Source: Synaphobranchus kaupii
Lineage: Eukaryota > Chordata > Actinopteri > Anguilliformes > Synaphobranchidae
Length of the DNA: 64,000 bases
Direction: 5' to 3'
Assembly: GCA_029718625.1 (NCBI GenBank)
Contig: CM056381.1
Coordinates: 52,322,157-52,386,156 of the forward strand
Part shown: piece by piece, positions 11,413 to 23,221 of the stretch
Layout: each line of letters starts with the position of its first letter
Position numbering within the stretch: the stretch's first letter is position 1
Translations under genes and position numbers: made by a program
Notes under the pieces: model-generated
What the model was told of the DNA's origin: nothing
The model's database searches: none
The model's input: the letters and a program-made list of their open reading frames with translations, nothing else

Positions 11413-12277
11413 ATTTCATAGCAACATAATTAATGATTAGGATTAATACACTTTTCCTTTATGTCTTCAATGCATTAACATTAACTCCCATGAAAGTCCC
11501 ATGAAAGAGACATTTCTCAATTATATTGGTACAGATATTCTGCAATAAAATATTCTTTAGAACCACCACTCAAAAGTCTATGAAAACATGCATGTAAGTT
11601 ATGATACTTAACATAGCTACATAGATTCTCACATTACAATGTATGGCTACCGATGACTATGATGTCTTCTGGGTTTAGATTAACTAAAATTACATGTCTA
11701 CCATGTTTGCTAGTCTAAACAGAGATGACAGGTGTAGTTTATTCCATTTCATAAATTGACAGACAAGAAACAACTGAATATGAGCAATAGAACATAAGCA
11801 GCCTAATGTTTACAGGTATGTTACCATAACAGATGACAGCTTAGCTAAATAATTTAGTTATTCGATAAAGAAACGGCACCCAGCGCTTTAATTACAATGG
11901 CAATTATAGATATTTATTCAAGAACTTTAATTGCAGTTTCACTGTGGAACAATTCGGCGCTTAGCCAAAGTCGCATAGCAAAAGATAAATATTGACTACC
12001 CTAACAATACAAGTCATTAAATAATGCAAGTCAGTATTAAAACAACCTTCATTCGTTCTCCTCCATTTCTTCAAGATTTTGAAGTAAAAAGGACATTTCT
12101 GTCACCTCCAAGTCCTCCGCAACAACAAACAACACGGCTAACTCCATATTGTTTTTCTCCCTGCCGGTTTCAGAAACGTCCGAAACTGTCCCAGTTCGAT
12201 CTGCTCAGGCGTTTGTCATTTCCGCCTGAGGCAGGCGAGCCGACTGCTCACCGACGTCTACTTGAACACGCCCGGAT
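11413..12277. other. Unassigned spacer
   Basis: AT-rich unique-looking sequence up to the DIRS terminal repeat. The 12024-12371 open frame runs into that repeat and has no recognised domain. Confidence 0.4.
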
Positions 12278-12425
12278 GACCATTAGGGTCGTCAATATGG
12301 ATGGCCTTCTGGGGCCAGATGCATCGAGACTTTTATACCAGAATGTGTCATGGTACATGACCCCCGCGTAGTGATGTAATTCCTCCCATAAAGGGGGGAG
12401 CGTCACTGCGGATGTCCTCAGAACA
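12278..12425. repeat. DIRS copy A terminal inverted repeat (3' side)
   Basis: It contains CAGATGCATCGAGACTTTTA and a CCTCCCATAAAGGGGGGAGC segment. It pairs with 27172-27312 in inverse orientation and resembles the start of copy B at 41953-42100. Confidence 0.88.
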
Positions 12426-12490
12426 ATCTTTTCGCCCTTGAATGGTCCCGAGTAACCATAATTCCTAATGGTTACAGTCGACCCAAAGTG

Positions 12491-13480
12491 TCAGGAGGGA
12501 CCATCATCCTTACGTGAATGCCAAGGCTGCAGGTAAGACAGTTTCACGGACCGCCTGGCACCACATTGACGTGATAAAAACCTCAGCAATGTGCAGGGGG
12601 ACGCCCACGTCACTTTCACAAATTTCTTTAAGAGGTACGCCTTCCAGGGCTGCCCATGCATACTTCTGGTGGATCGGCCCTGGATATCTATAGGCGAGGG
12701 TGTAGCGCTAGCCTCATAGGCCGTGGCTACTGCCTTCACTGCCCATTGGGAGAGGGTTTGAGCCAAGAGCGCTGTCCCTTTGGTCTTGCCGTAGCAAACA
12801 AAAGAGCTGCCCTGTACGTCTGGAGGAGCGGTAGCTTCGACATAAACATTGCAGTGCACGCACTGGACATATCAGGTGTGCGTCCCGAGCTTGATCAGCT
12901 AGTTGATGTCAAATGCTGAAACAATTTTGGGCAGAAATTATGGATTAGGCCGCAATGTGACTCCTGAGTCTGCTGGCCTCCACCTTAGACACTCTGCGCT
13001 GATGCAGAGCACAGAGCTCACCAAACACGTTTTGCTGATGCCATCGCTAGCAGAAACGTTGTCTTTGAAAGAGAGAGCCTCTTAAGGCTGATCATCCCGA
13101 GAGGCTCATAGGGCTGAACCGTGAGCGCTCTCAACACCAAGGGAAGATACCAGGAGGGAGCTACCAGTGACCTCACAGGTCTCAGCCACCGGGCACCCTT
13201 CAGGAACCGGCTGACCAGGTAATGGCTCCCTGCTTGTTATGTACCCAGACATGCCTGCTGGATATGACAGCCGCATAGGTTTTCAGTGTGCTGGCTGCTT
13301 TCCCGTTATTAAGTAAGAACTGTAAGAAGTCCAATAGTACAGGAATCAGACAGTGCACGTGGTCCGCACCTTCCCGTAAGCACCATGTGTTCAATAGCTG
13401 CCACATATACCCATAGGCCCTGCTCGTAGAGGGGGCTCTGGGGTTAAGTCGCGTCTGCTGGACAGGGGAGCCGCACTCCA
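12491..13480 (-). pseudogene. DIRS tyrosine recombinase
   Basis: Read on the minus strand, the N-terminal core-binding part is at 13200-13480 (PSTSRAYGYMWQLLNTWC, LLDFLQFLLNNGKAASTLKT). The catalytic core follows at about 12890-13190, with LLAMASAKRVGELCALH providing the first catalytic Arg. The C-terminal block at 12491-12859 includes STRSM and WASPCT. The terminal Tyr lies in a LLRF-YH context where a one-base shift changes the reading after the Phe, so the nucleophile is out of frame in the longest ORF. This enzyme would splice circular cDNA into the genome. The copy is broken by frameshifts and stops. Confidence 0.85.
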
Positions 13481-14133
13481 TCAAACAGTGCCACTCTGTT
13501 GTGATAGCAGATCCTCCTGAAATGGAATTTTCCAGGGTGGATCACAAACAAGGCAGAGGACCGTGGGAAGCCAGGGTTTCATTAGCCATCTGGGGGCTAC
13601 CAGCAGGAGCTCGTGGTGGCTTGTGCTGCCCCTGTGCAGAGTCGCATTGATCAGCAATTTGGGTGGAAATGCGTATAGCAGGCCATCTGGCCACTCGTGC
13701 GCTAATGCGTCTATCCCCAGGGGGCTCGAATACTCATTCAGGGAGAACGACTGGGGGCAATGAGTAGACTCTTGATAGGCGAACAGGTCTGTTTGAGCAC
13801 GACCGAAGCGCCGCCATATTTCCTCCACCACCTCAGGGTGGAGACGCCATTCGCCGGGATAAATCTCCTGGTGAGATAGTACATCTGCTGTGCCGTTCCG
13901 AATACTTGGTAGGTGAATGGCACGCAGGGAGGTAAGTCTGAGAAGTGCCCATGTTAGCAGGCATTGGTTCACTTCCATCAATTGGCGGGACTTGATGATT
14001 TACGTGATATACTGCTGAGGTGTTGTCCGACCTCACTATCACATGTTTGCCACGTAGTACGGGTAAGAAATGTCTCAGTGCTTGAAATACTGCTTGGAGT
14101 TTGAGCATGTTGATATTGTCCGACTGATGCTGT
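13481..14133 (-). pseudogene. DIRS RNase H, C-terminal part and linker
   Basis: On the minus strand this reads QHQSDNINMLKLQAVFQALR, then HVIVRSDNTSAVYHVNHQ with the DNT motif of RNase H. The linker NGTADVLSHQEIYPGEW toward the recombinase follows. The LTR insertion at 14134-15624 separates this from the RNase H start (TTDASLSGWGAV). A frameshift near 13835-13980 splits the region into two overlapping frames. Confidence 0.85.
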
Positions 14134-14488
14134 TGTAGGGGACATACCTCTATATCTTTATACAAGGCACCATATATGTAGGTGTAGCAGTATAACCACA
14201 ATTAGTAATCAGTCTCATAAAATTATCATTATCTAAAATATTTAACCATAAATTTGGAACTTCAATTAATAATCAAAATTACAAGTATTAGTGGACAAGT
14301 GTAATTAAATCAAAGATTTAATAGATAATCTGAAGGATGGAGTTCTTGAATAGACTATTTTGACTCAGATTCTCACGTTTACGCAACATCAAAACAGACA
14401 CGGGTTTAATAATATAATTTATTAAACAAACATGTAAAAATACAGAGCAATCAAACTAATCTAACAGGGGAGGCTATGCTAACTATGG

Positions 14489-14523
<35 letters not shown>

Positions 14524-15624
14524 CACGTGTCTGTGCACGTGTCCATTGCCTCTGAACAAAGGGGAGAAAACTGCGCGTGTAGGCCTGTACAGCACAGTGG
14601 TATCGGTGTGGTTGAATAACCTAGCAGACGGACCTAGAAGACGGACGCGTAACTGCAGCTCCTAATCGATAATGGTACATGCACCAAATGACTCGTTACT
14701 CACTGAATACCAACTATATTAATATTGTTAGTAATGTGGAGAGTTTAATGAAGAATTAGCATGCAGGAAGAGAGATACCACGTGGGTGGTGTTACTCTAT
14801 GTAGGTAACTAGCCAATTCGAACAGGGTAAACACGGCGGACGGAACTCATTAAAATAAAGAGTAAACGGACAGATATAACCACACAGATTCACATTAACC
14901 TCAGTTAAGACTAAACTAGACTGTAGCTACTGCCTGGGATGCTTAGTCAGTCTTCCTTACACCTGTTTTGTCTTCTCCGGTGGTCGCTGTTGCGCTCCTG
15001 GGAACACACGGTCGTGGAGTTGTGAATTGTGAAGGTTTTCTAGCAGCCCGAGCCGCCTTTTCGCGGCGTGGGTGGCGATGAAAGCTGGTCTCCTCCAGTC
15101 ATCTGGGGGTGTCCCTCTCGCTGTTTGTGAAGTTCATTTTGCTGAAGTTTCTTGTGGTCAGCTAGCGTAGTGCTGCACGCACGCTAGTTTCCACGTGGGA
15201 TGAAGTAAACTTAGTCACCGCAAGGCGAGCTAAGTCAGCGGCCCCTTAGAGAGCCACGTTCTCCGTGTTTTCACAGAAGTCTCCTCAGCAATAGCAGCAA
15301 TCCACTGCGTTCTGTGAACCCCAGTATTAGGAGAACTCCACAGAATTGTGGGAGTTCCGGAGCTGTGTGAACTCCCCAGTGTTGTGGGAGTCCCAGGGAA
15401 AAGTGACTAAGTCCGCTGGATGCAAGGGCGAGAAGAGAAGGGCGATGGTCGTCACTCAGTTTTATTAACTTGGTGGGGGGAAGGGAATCTTCACACCGGT
15501 TCACTGTGTGATGAGGATTTTAAACGCCAATGCACGCAGATGACGTCATCAGACGCGCCTCCGTGTTCTTAAAGTGACAGTCAGTGTTCGTGTAAGGACT
15601 GTCAGCTGGCTGTTGGTCCCTACA
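14134..15624 (-). mobile_element. Solo LTR inserted in DIRS RNase H
   Basis: The ends are TGTAGGGG (14134) and CCCTACA (15624), a TG...CA pair with imperfect terminal inversion, and there is no internal coding region. On the minus strand there is a GC-rich 5' half and an AATAAA (complement at about 14418-14423) before the end ATAGAGGTATGTCCCCTACA. It splits the RNase H between WSQQ and QHQSDN. The flanking 4-mers (CTGT/TTGT) match imperfectly. A similar LTR 3' end is seen at 41220-41404. It contains a (GT)n run at 14491-14519. The retroelement family is not assigned. Confidence 0.65.
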
Positions 15625-16318
15625 TTGTTGAGACCATAACCCCTGAGCTGGGAAGTGCTGGCAGACAGCCCCCCAACCACTCAGTGAAGCATCCGTTGTA
15701 ACGACCACACGTTGTGAAGGTATAACCCCCATCCGGACCCCTTCTTTCAGGTGGCTCACTCATCGCCATGTGCGGAGTAGCCGGCAAAATTGACCTCTTA
15801 CTCTGATTCGGGCATGACGGTCCCACCTGGGGTGCAGCGACTTGCCGTTCAACCAGTGTTGAAGTGGCCTGACTGTCAGGAGTCCGAGAGGCACGACTGC
15901 TGAGGGGGCCAAAATTAAGCCCATAAACTTCTGAAAGTCCTTATTTCGAGGAACTGATTCACTCGGAACTGAGATACTGCGTCCAGCACAGTGATTATGC
16001 GACGGGCGTCAGTGATGCTTTCATGCTTTCTTGAATCAAGCAGACTTGAATCAGCTGGCTCTTGCCGTAATTGATGTTGATGCCCACCTTGCAACATGTT
16101 CCAACGTTTCAGGAGTATGTGTGTGCCATACCGTACAATCGTGCACATATCAGCCAATCGTCTAGGTATGGTATGATTCTCAGCCCCCTCAGCCTGAGTG
16201 GCGATAGAACCACGCTCATGCAGCGAGTAAGTACACGTGGGGCTAGAGACAAACCGAAGGGGAGGGCATTGAACTCGTATGCCCGACCTCGGAATGCAAA
16301 TCATAGGAACGATGATCC
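15625..16318 (-). pseudogene. DIRS reverse transcriptase (C-terminal half) and RNase H start
   Basis: On the minus strand, in shifting frames, there are FAFRGRAYEFN-ALPFGLSLAP, TRCMSVVLSPLRLRGLRIIP and the catalytic box YLDDW. KDFQKFMGLILA, LQHWLNGKSLHPRW and the RNase H start VVVTTDASLSGWGAV follow. These are in the canonical DIRS order. The upstream RT part lies at 23222-23330 across the 6.9-kb insertion. About 20-25 codons, including the first catalytic Asp region, are absent at the junction. Confidence 0.88.
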
Positions 16319-16511
16319 CAGCTAACGGAATCGCGTTCTAGGAAGGTTCCCTGTATGTTATTAAGGTTGCTCTAAACATTCCCTGGTTGATGCAATGTTG
16401 AGTTTTTTTCAGGTTCTATGAACTTTCACACAACGTTTCTGAGGAACGTCCCTTTAACATTCCAGAAACATTCTAGGACCATTCCTCTTAGGTTCTAGGC
16501 ACATTCTATGT

Positions 16512-17095
16512 AACATGAGGGTATCGTTCTGGGAACCTTCCTCTTGTGCGCCACAAACAGTTTATATAACATCAGGGGAACATTCTAAGAGCATTCCATG
16601 TAACATCGGAGGGGAACATTCTCTGGGCATTCCATAAAACATCAGGGCAACGTTCTGTGTAACATGAGGGTATCGTTCTGGGAACCTTCCTCTTGCGCTC
16701 TACGAACAGTTTATATAACATCAGGGGAGTATTCTAGGAGCATTCTATGAAACATCAGGGGAACATTCTATGTAACATGAGGGTAACGTTCTGGGAACCT
16801 TCCTCTGGCATTCTAAGAGTATTCTATATAATATGAGGGGAACATTCTCTGGGCATTCCATAAAACATCAGGGCAACGTTCTACGTAACATGAGGATAAC
16901 ATTCTGGGAACCATCCTCTTGTGCTCTACGAACATTTTCTATAACATCAGGGGAACATTCTAGGTGCATTCCATGTAACATAGGGGGAATGTTCTGGGAA
17001 CCTTCCTCTTGTGTTCTTCAAACATTCAATATGACGTTCCAGGAACGTGCCAGGAACATTCTATATAACATTAGGGGGACACTCATTTAAAAGGT
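16512..17095. repeat. Left-arm tandem repeat (5 units)
   Basis: Units begin AACATGAGGGTATCGTTCTG and start near 16512, 16661, 16773, 16887 and 16977, so spacing varies from about 90 to 150 bp. Each combines AACATCAGGGGAACATTCT with GGGAACCTTCCTCTTGTGCT. The 16833-17090 open frame is a by-product of the repeat. Confidence 0.85.
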
Positions 17096-17354
17096 TTAAA
17101 TGCAGGGTCTAAGTGCCTAACACAAGGGTTCACCAACAGTAATTTTTAGCATTTTGGCTTTATTAGACAGTATTTAGTGATGACTGATAGGAAAGCAAGG
17201 TTGGAAACCATTGAGAATCACAGCAGAGATAGGCATAGGCTGAATGTAAGTCCACAGCTTTCAGGTTATGGTACACAGTGTAATGCAATGAGGGTGTAAG
17301 GACACTCCAGGGGGAGTTCTATAACAATTTCCATATACCATTTACACTTACCCA

Positions 17355-17440
17355 ATTTAGACTCTGCCGATGCCGGGACTCGAACTTGTGATCCTTTCAT
17401 CAAGAGCTTGCGCCTCTGCCCATTACACCACGGTCTTGTG
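17355..17440 (-). other. tRNA-like sequence in left arm
   Basis: On the minus strand it has a box A-like TGGTGTAATGGGCAGAGG and a box B-like AAGTTCGAGTCCCGGC spaced as in a tRNA. The acceptor and anticodon stems do not pair well by eye, so a functional tRNA is unlikely. It could be a SINE head or an internal Pol III promoter. It points outward, toward the left end of the foldback element. Confidence 0.6.
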
Positions 17441-17873
17441 ACAATAGAGCTCAACTCCGAAAACACACTACCAATAACGTAGGACTTTGGTTGTACCAGA
17501 CCTGTGCCAAAGAATACTTGTATTTTCAATTGTATTCATAAATATTACATTACCAAATAGGAGAACTAATGAGGAATGAAATCTCAAACGTTTGTGACGA
17601 TGTCATTTTCTGTAGCTAGTGGGTTACCTTAACACATTTTATAGGGTAGAAAATGTTCAAATCATAATGACATCTATCCGTGGAAAAGAAATATTGCAAG
17701 TATCTTATAAGTGACTTTTTAAAGGATGTTGTAGCTGTCCATTTTAGAGGAAATTTAAAAATTAGGTTTTTTTTTATCTTGAGAATTTTTTTGCTTTGAC
17801 TTGAATTGGGTTTAATTGTGTTCCATTGGCTAAAAGTATATTTCTGGCCCTTAACTAAATCCTACAGAAGCTT

Positions 17874-18478
17874 TGAAAGGCAAGGTGAAAAAAAAAGTGT
17901 ACGTAGCCTACCTATGAGATACTTTTTTTTTTTTTAAATACATTTTTACCTTGCCTTTCGGGGCCTCCGCCGTAGTAGGCTACGTTAAGTCGTACGCACG
18001 ACTTAGCACTGGCATTGGAGAAGGATTTCCGTATCCTAAAACAAACTCATGAAACCAACCTCAATTACGTGGGATCCAGACGTCGGAGTGGAGAAATCTA
18101 GGTTGAGAGACGTTTTGACATAAACGGACGATAACCCTTATTAGCATTCACCTGAACGCTACACGCCGACTTTTCAACACAAATATGTTCACTGGGTAAC
18201 AGAAAAAAGCTATGGTTATTTAGTCTTCAAATTCCCATTTTGAAATCATATAACCTCAAGATCCGCGTATTTTGCTACTGTATTGACAAATGCAGACTTC
18301 CCCTAATAAAATATGCTTGGCCTATAACTCGTTTCATTCTGAACTAATTTTGTGTTATAAATGTGAGAAATATCTGCATAACACCTTATTTACAAATTTC
18401 CCAGAAAAGCTAGCCTATTTGTAAAACGTCCTTTAATAGCCTACAAGAGTTGTCAAAATGTTGTCAGAGCTGATTATG
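17874..18478 (-). repeat. 1.2-kb dispersed repeat, copy 3 (inverted, partial)
   Basis: The reverse complement matches 6985-8068: GTTTCATGAGTTTGTTTTAG, then the TTTTCAACAC/ACCCAGTGA region, then CTTGTAGGCTATTAAAGG. It lacks the first ~150 bp. The left edge is a short foldback, GAAAGGCAAGGTG against CACCTTGCCTTTC-like arms at 17874-17961. Confidence 0.7.
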
Positions 18479-18926
18479 ATATAAGCTCTGCATTAAATAT
18501 GTAAGTGGAGGGTTAATAATGCTAGACTGCATGACATATGATAGCCTATACAAATGTATTTCATAGATAACTGAGCAGTTATTGCTCCAAACTTTAATAA
18601 TTATATTCATTTTTATTGCATTATATAGCACGTCGCAGTTCAATATAGCCTCGCTATATGACTTGGTGCACATTTCATTCTATAAGACTATATTCTCAGT
18701 CAAGCTGATCTCCTGGATAACGAAGCTATTTTTCCCCTGCTGAGTAGGTTTACCCCAGTAAAATTGCATAGCCTAGTTTGAAACGTAGGCAACCAGTTGG
18801 TAAGAAAAGCAGAGGCATCTAAACGTGTAAAAAGCCACGTGGAATAAAGCTCTAAGAATTCCAGCTCATTTTGTAGGCTAATTATAACTGGGTTATATTT
18901 CTGCAGAATGCGATGTCCTGGAGTAA
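18479..18926. other. Unassigned spacer between inverted repeat copies
   Basis: It separates copy 3 (minus) from copy 2 (plus). No recognised feature. Confidence 0.4.
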
Positions 18927-21075
18927 GAAACTGTGGGTGTGCGTTCATTGTTAGGCTACCCCTTGTTAATGACGCTTACCCTATGCACGGTGCCCCCCTA
19001 GTGGTAGTTGTTGACGTCCCAATTATAGCAACCTATTCATATTTCTCAGAAATTATGAATTTACAACAAAAAGCCTCGACATTTTGACAACACATGTAGG
19101 CTATAATCATAGGCGGCGGGTGATTTTTTCGTTAGGGAAGGCTAGGACGTTATGGGGGAGTGAGGGGGGGGGGGGGGGGCTGTGCTCCCCCTTCCGTTTC
19201 AGCGATTTTTTTACAGAACAGCTTTGAAATAAGTGAATTCTAATTAGGTTTTAAAGGGAAACTGCGTGAGAGGGGGGCCAGTGAGACGGGATTTTTTTTA
19301 ATTTTTTTATCGCGGGTTCATGTGTCATAAAATTACAGCACTTTATGCTGACGCTGTAGGTATGTGCTGGAAAAAGTGCTCAGAAAACTATGATTTAGCA
19401 TGACAGTGAGTCGCTTGCAAGGAGAGTTTCAGTGATCATTTTGCGCTATAATTGGGAGAGCGATACAATGTTGCAGTTTTGGAATGCGAGCGTGGACGTG
19501 GCGCTGCTACATTTGTATCCGAAATGTATCACTTTCCCTCTATTGAGAGGCCTAGGAGCGTAGCGGAAGTGTAGTGGGTTTTCTGCCTTGAAACTGGTAT
19601 AAATTAGGGCATATAGAAACGATCAAATATGCACACATATAATAGCAACCTATAAGGCGGTCTCCCCTCGTCCTCGGACAGTCTCCGTGTAGCATGTGGG
19701 TAACGGCGGCGGCAGGTTTAAAACTCTCCCCTCGTCCTTCTCGGACACAATCTCTGGCTATTGCAAAACTGCCCCCGCCACTTCCCCGGTCTTCTCCGGT
19801 GAAACATAATTTTCCGTTTTGTTCGCGACCGAGAAAAACGTCCTAATATCCATTATTAATTAAATAACTCCAGACACTGTGAGCTATGTGTAACCTATAC
19901 TGTAGCCTAGTAGGCTAAACAACGTGGTCGTGCAAGACAATACAGCAACGTGGTTCTGCAGAATCATTCTGCAGAAATCATGCATCTTGCATTTAACATT
20001 TGTTTATTATAGCCTATGCATGCATTGATTTGTGCAGACAGATTGGTAGATACGCCTTAACCTATTTCAGTTTCGTTATTGCTAGATGTGCAATTTGTAG
20101 GCTAGCCTATGCATTGGCGAAAAGTAGTAAATCACACACACACTCATGTATAGACAAGATTACATTTTATTGTATTTCAGAGATCACACACACTCTCCCT
20201 TCCACCTTCATACACACTAGCTAGCAGCCAAGTCTAGACGGCACGTCACCCCAGGGGGCTGGTGGCACGTGCTACGGTTGGATCAAAATGATACATTTGT
20301 TACATTGTAACAAGCGCAGCGCTGCGCTGTTGGCTGTTTGCTGTGCTTGTTGGCTCTATCGGCCAGACCCAAAAGTCCGTTCGTCAATGAATACTCGGCC
20401 AATTTTAATGTATTTAATTAATTTATTAGGCATTTGGAGAGGCTAAGCCTCTCCAAGCCTTTTACATTCGCCGCCTATGGCTATAATTGTTAAAAGGCCT
20501 TTTGCAAATATGCTAGCTGCTCTGGGAAATTTGGCAATGATACCTGTGTTATGCAAATATTTCTGACGTTTATAACACGAAAATTAGTTCAGCATTAAGG
20601 GAGTTATAGACCTAGCATATTTTCTCAGGGGAAGTCTGCATTTGTCAATACGCTATCAAAATACGCTGATCTTTATGTGACTTATATATGTATTATATTA
20701 GCCTATATGTAACCTATGAAACAACGCATAAGTGAGCGGTATTTAGTTTTTTATATTTAAGGACTGAGCAACCAATGATCATAGCTGAACATACCCCTTT
20801 CATGCCTACTTGAAATAAATAGGCCTACGCCTTGAAATACATGCCAGTGGATATAAATAGGCTACCCATTGAAATAAATAAGAGACGTAAAATAATGAAT
20901 ATTTATTTTGACACACGCCAATAACAGCTTGTTTAGCCTGACCGTCTGAGAAAAAAATCCAAGCGTGATTTTGAGGTTATATGATTACAAAATAGGCATT
21001 TGAAGACGAAATAACCATTGTTTTTTTCTGATACCCAGTGAGCATTTTTGTGTTGAAAAGTCGGCGGAACTACAA
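18927..21075 (+). repeat. 1.2-kb dispersed repeat, copy 2
   Basis: Same orientation as copy 1 at 6838. The left part is 18927-19107 and the right part 20480-21075. The split is caused by a hAT MITE whose 8-bp target duplication can be read directly against uninterrupted copy 1. With copy 3 it forms a large inverted pair inside the foldback element. Confidence 0.72.
19108..20479. mobile_element. hAT-type MITE (1.37 kb)
   Basis: The ends are CATAGGCGGCG and CGCCGCCTATG. The flanking 8-bp duplication GCTATAAT is exact (19100-19107 and 20480-20487), which is the hAT hallmark, and copy 1 of the host repeat shows the empty site. The interior has a ~19-bp G run at about 19161-19179, no transposase, and GAGAGGCTAAGCCTCTCC near the right end. 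Confidence 0.88.
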
Positions 21076-21584
21076 TGGTGGTGTCAACTGCATATGAGCA
21101 CAAACCTATATAAACGTTAAAATGTTGGTGAAATATGGAATACCATCCAAGCTCTCATTTGGCCATTTTTAGACTGGCTAAAATCTACAATATAAATGTG
21201 CACATTTTATGTTATAATTTTCATATGTGATTCAGTTGTAAATTCAAAGACAAACAATATGGATTAATGTGGATGCATTTCTCAAAATGTCATTGCTTTT
21301 GCAAGCGAAATCCGGCCGAACCGTAGATGCAGTTTCACCGCATGAAGTGTATCACTTAAAATGGCAAAACATTTAGCCAATTTGTTGCGACAAGAAGCTT
21401 GGGCAAACAACATGGCACAAGTTTCTATCCTAGGCAGACAGAGTTTTTACCCAAAAATAATGTTGCACGAATTTCTGCTATGCGCATGTGTGTGGACTTG
21501 TACATGAGAGTCAACAACTTGCCTGTCCATGCTCGTTTGTGATATTATTCATTAAACACTAAAACACACCGGTAAGCACGTGGC

Positions 21585-21660
21585 CTCGATGGCTCAGTGG
21601 AAAAGCACTTGTCTTCAGATTCGAGGATTGTACGTTCGATTCCTACTTGCTGTGTTGTTT
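21585..21660 (+). other. tRNA-like sequence
   Basis: TGGCTCAGTGGAAAAGC (box A-like) and ACGTTCGATTCCTAC (box B-like) are at tRNA spacing. The acceptor ends do not pair and the anticodon arm is poor. It is probably a tRNA-derived repeat head rather than a tRNA gene. It points outward (right). Confidence 0.55.
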
Positions 21661-21835
21661 ATTTACATGAAAAGATTTGGTTGAAACGTGGTCTAAACAA
21701 GAACGCTTGAAAGAGGTTGACAAATAGATGTAGAAAAAAATTTACTTTGGAACAATTTTAAGAGTTCTTTTCACTGACTGCAATAGACGTTTATTTTAGG
21801 GCCTGAAAATTGCTTGCTGGGAAGGACAAGGTCCT

Positions 21836-21912
21836 CTAGTAGCTCAACCGGGTAAATCGCATGTCATCAACAATTCCGGAATTCCACAACATGGGTTCAA
21901 ATCCGGCTCAAA
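21836..21912 (+). other. tRNA-like sequence in right arm
   Basis: TAGCTCAACCGGGTAAATCGC (box A-like) is followed by TGGGTTCAAATCCGG (box B-like) after a long variable region. The terminal stem is not convincing. It lies just inside the right-arm repeats, pointing outward, mirroring the left-arm sequence at 17355-17440. Confidence 0.58.
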
Positions 21913-22078
21913 ATAAACCTCAAAGGCCATTCTCTCTTTCCCTCTGATTTTCTAGTCTCTCATCGATTACTGTCCAATAAAGCCAAAATGCCACAAAAAT
22001 ATATTTAAATGGGACTACATATCACCATCTACTCAGCAGCAGAAGAACAGGCCTAAGATCTAATAATAGTTACACTAT

Positions 22079-23213
22079 CAAGTTGTAGGAATGTTCTGAG
22101 GACTTGAGAGGAACTCAACATTATGACATCCAAGTAACAAACTGCGACGTTTGTGACTTTTATGGGATGTTCTTGGAATGTCCTTTTGTTATCTTGGAGT
22201 AACATTCCCCTATATATACACCCCAGAATGTTCCCAAAATAAAGTTTTGTAATGACGTGGCAAGAATGTATGGGGAATGTTACCAATGTACTCTGGTCTC
22301 ACAGTAAGGGAACGTTAAATTCAAGTGTTAGATAAACCCAAAGGGAACGTTCCTGCTAACATTACAAGAACATTCCCTTAATGTTACATAGAATGTTCCT
22401 GTAATGTGAAGGGGAAGTTCCACAAACAAGTTGAAGGAATGTTCTGAGGACTTGAGAGGAACACAACATTATGACATATAGGGAACGCATTGCAACGTTT
22501 GTGACATTTATGGGATGTTTCTGGAATGTTCTTTAGTTACCTTGGAGTAACATTCCCCTATATATACACCTCAGAATGTTCCCAAAATAACATTTTGTAA
22601 TGACGTGGCAAGAATGTATGGGGAATGTTACCAATATACTCCAGTCTCACAGTAAGGGAACATTAAGTCCAAGCGTTAGAGAAACCCAAACGGAACGTTT
22701 TGACTAACATTCCTAGAATTTTCCACTTATGTTCCATAGAATATTCCTGTCATGTTTGTGGAATGTGAAAGGGAAGTTCGACAATCATGTTTTAGGAATG
22801 TTCTGCGGACTTGAAAGGAACTCAACATTATGACATCCAGGGAACGCATTGCAACATTTGTGACATTTATGGGATGTTCCAGGAATGTTCTTCTGTTATC
22901 TTGGAGTAACATTCCCCTATACACCCCAGAATGTTCATAAAATAACATTTTGTAATGACGTGGCAAGAATGTATGGGGAATGTTAGCAATGTACTCCGGT
23001 CTCACAGTAAGGGAACGTTAAATCCAAGCATTAGAGAAACCCAAAGGGAACATTTCGATAAACATTCCTAGAATATTCCACTTATGTTACGTAGAATGTT
23101 CCTGTAATGTTTGTGGACTGTGAAGGGGAAGTTCCACAATCAAGTTTTAGGAATGTTCTGAGGACTTGAAGGGAACTCAACATTTCGACATCCAGGGAAC
23201 GCATTGCAACGTG
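22079..23213. repeat. Right-arm tandem repeat (~354-bp unit, 3.2 copies)
   Basis: Units start at about 22079, 22427, 22786 and 23141 with CAAGTT-AGGAATGTTCTG. They contain GGGAACGCATTGCAACGTTT, CACCCCAGAATGTTC and AAGGGAACGTTA blocks. The last unit is cut off at the junction with DIRS sequence. The 22053-22286 and 22727-23005 open frames are repeat artefacts. Confidence 0.88.
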
Positions 23214-23221
23214 TTCGTACA

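Larger units (their letters stand above)
16319..23213. mobile_element. Foldback-like giant element with tandem-repeat arms
   Basis: It interrupts the DIRS reverse transcriptase. The left arm (16319-17200) and right arm (21925-23213) are related in inverse orientation. Examples are GCATTTTGGCTTTATTAGAC at about 17150 against the complement of TCCAATAAAGCCAAAATGC near 21970, and both outer edges read AATGTTGAG next to a TTCCCTGG word. The arms are built largely of tandem GAACGTTC/GGAATGTTC-rich repeats. Between them lie tRNA-like sequences, two inverted partial copies of the 1.2-kb repeat and a nested hAT MITE. No transposase is seen. Confidence 0.68.

Noticed and set aside
21585..21660. Functional tRNA gene
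   Set aside because: Box A and box B are present but the acceptor and anticodon stems do not form, so it is listed only as tRNA-like.
16512..23213. CRISPR-like array appearance (regular repeats with spacers)
   Set aside because: The units are 90-354 bp, the intervening sequence is also repeated, and the genome is a vertebrate's. They are tandem-repeat arms of a mobile element.
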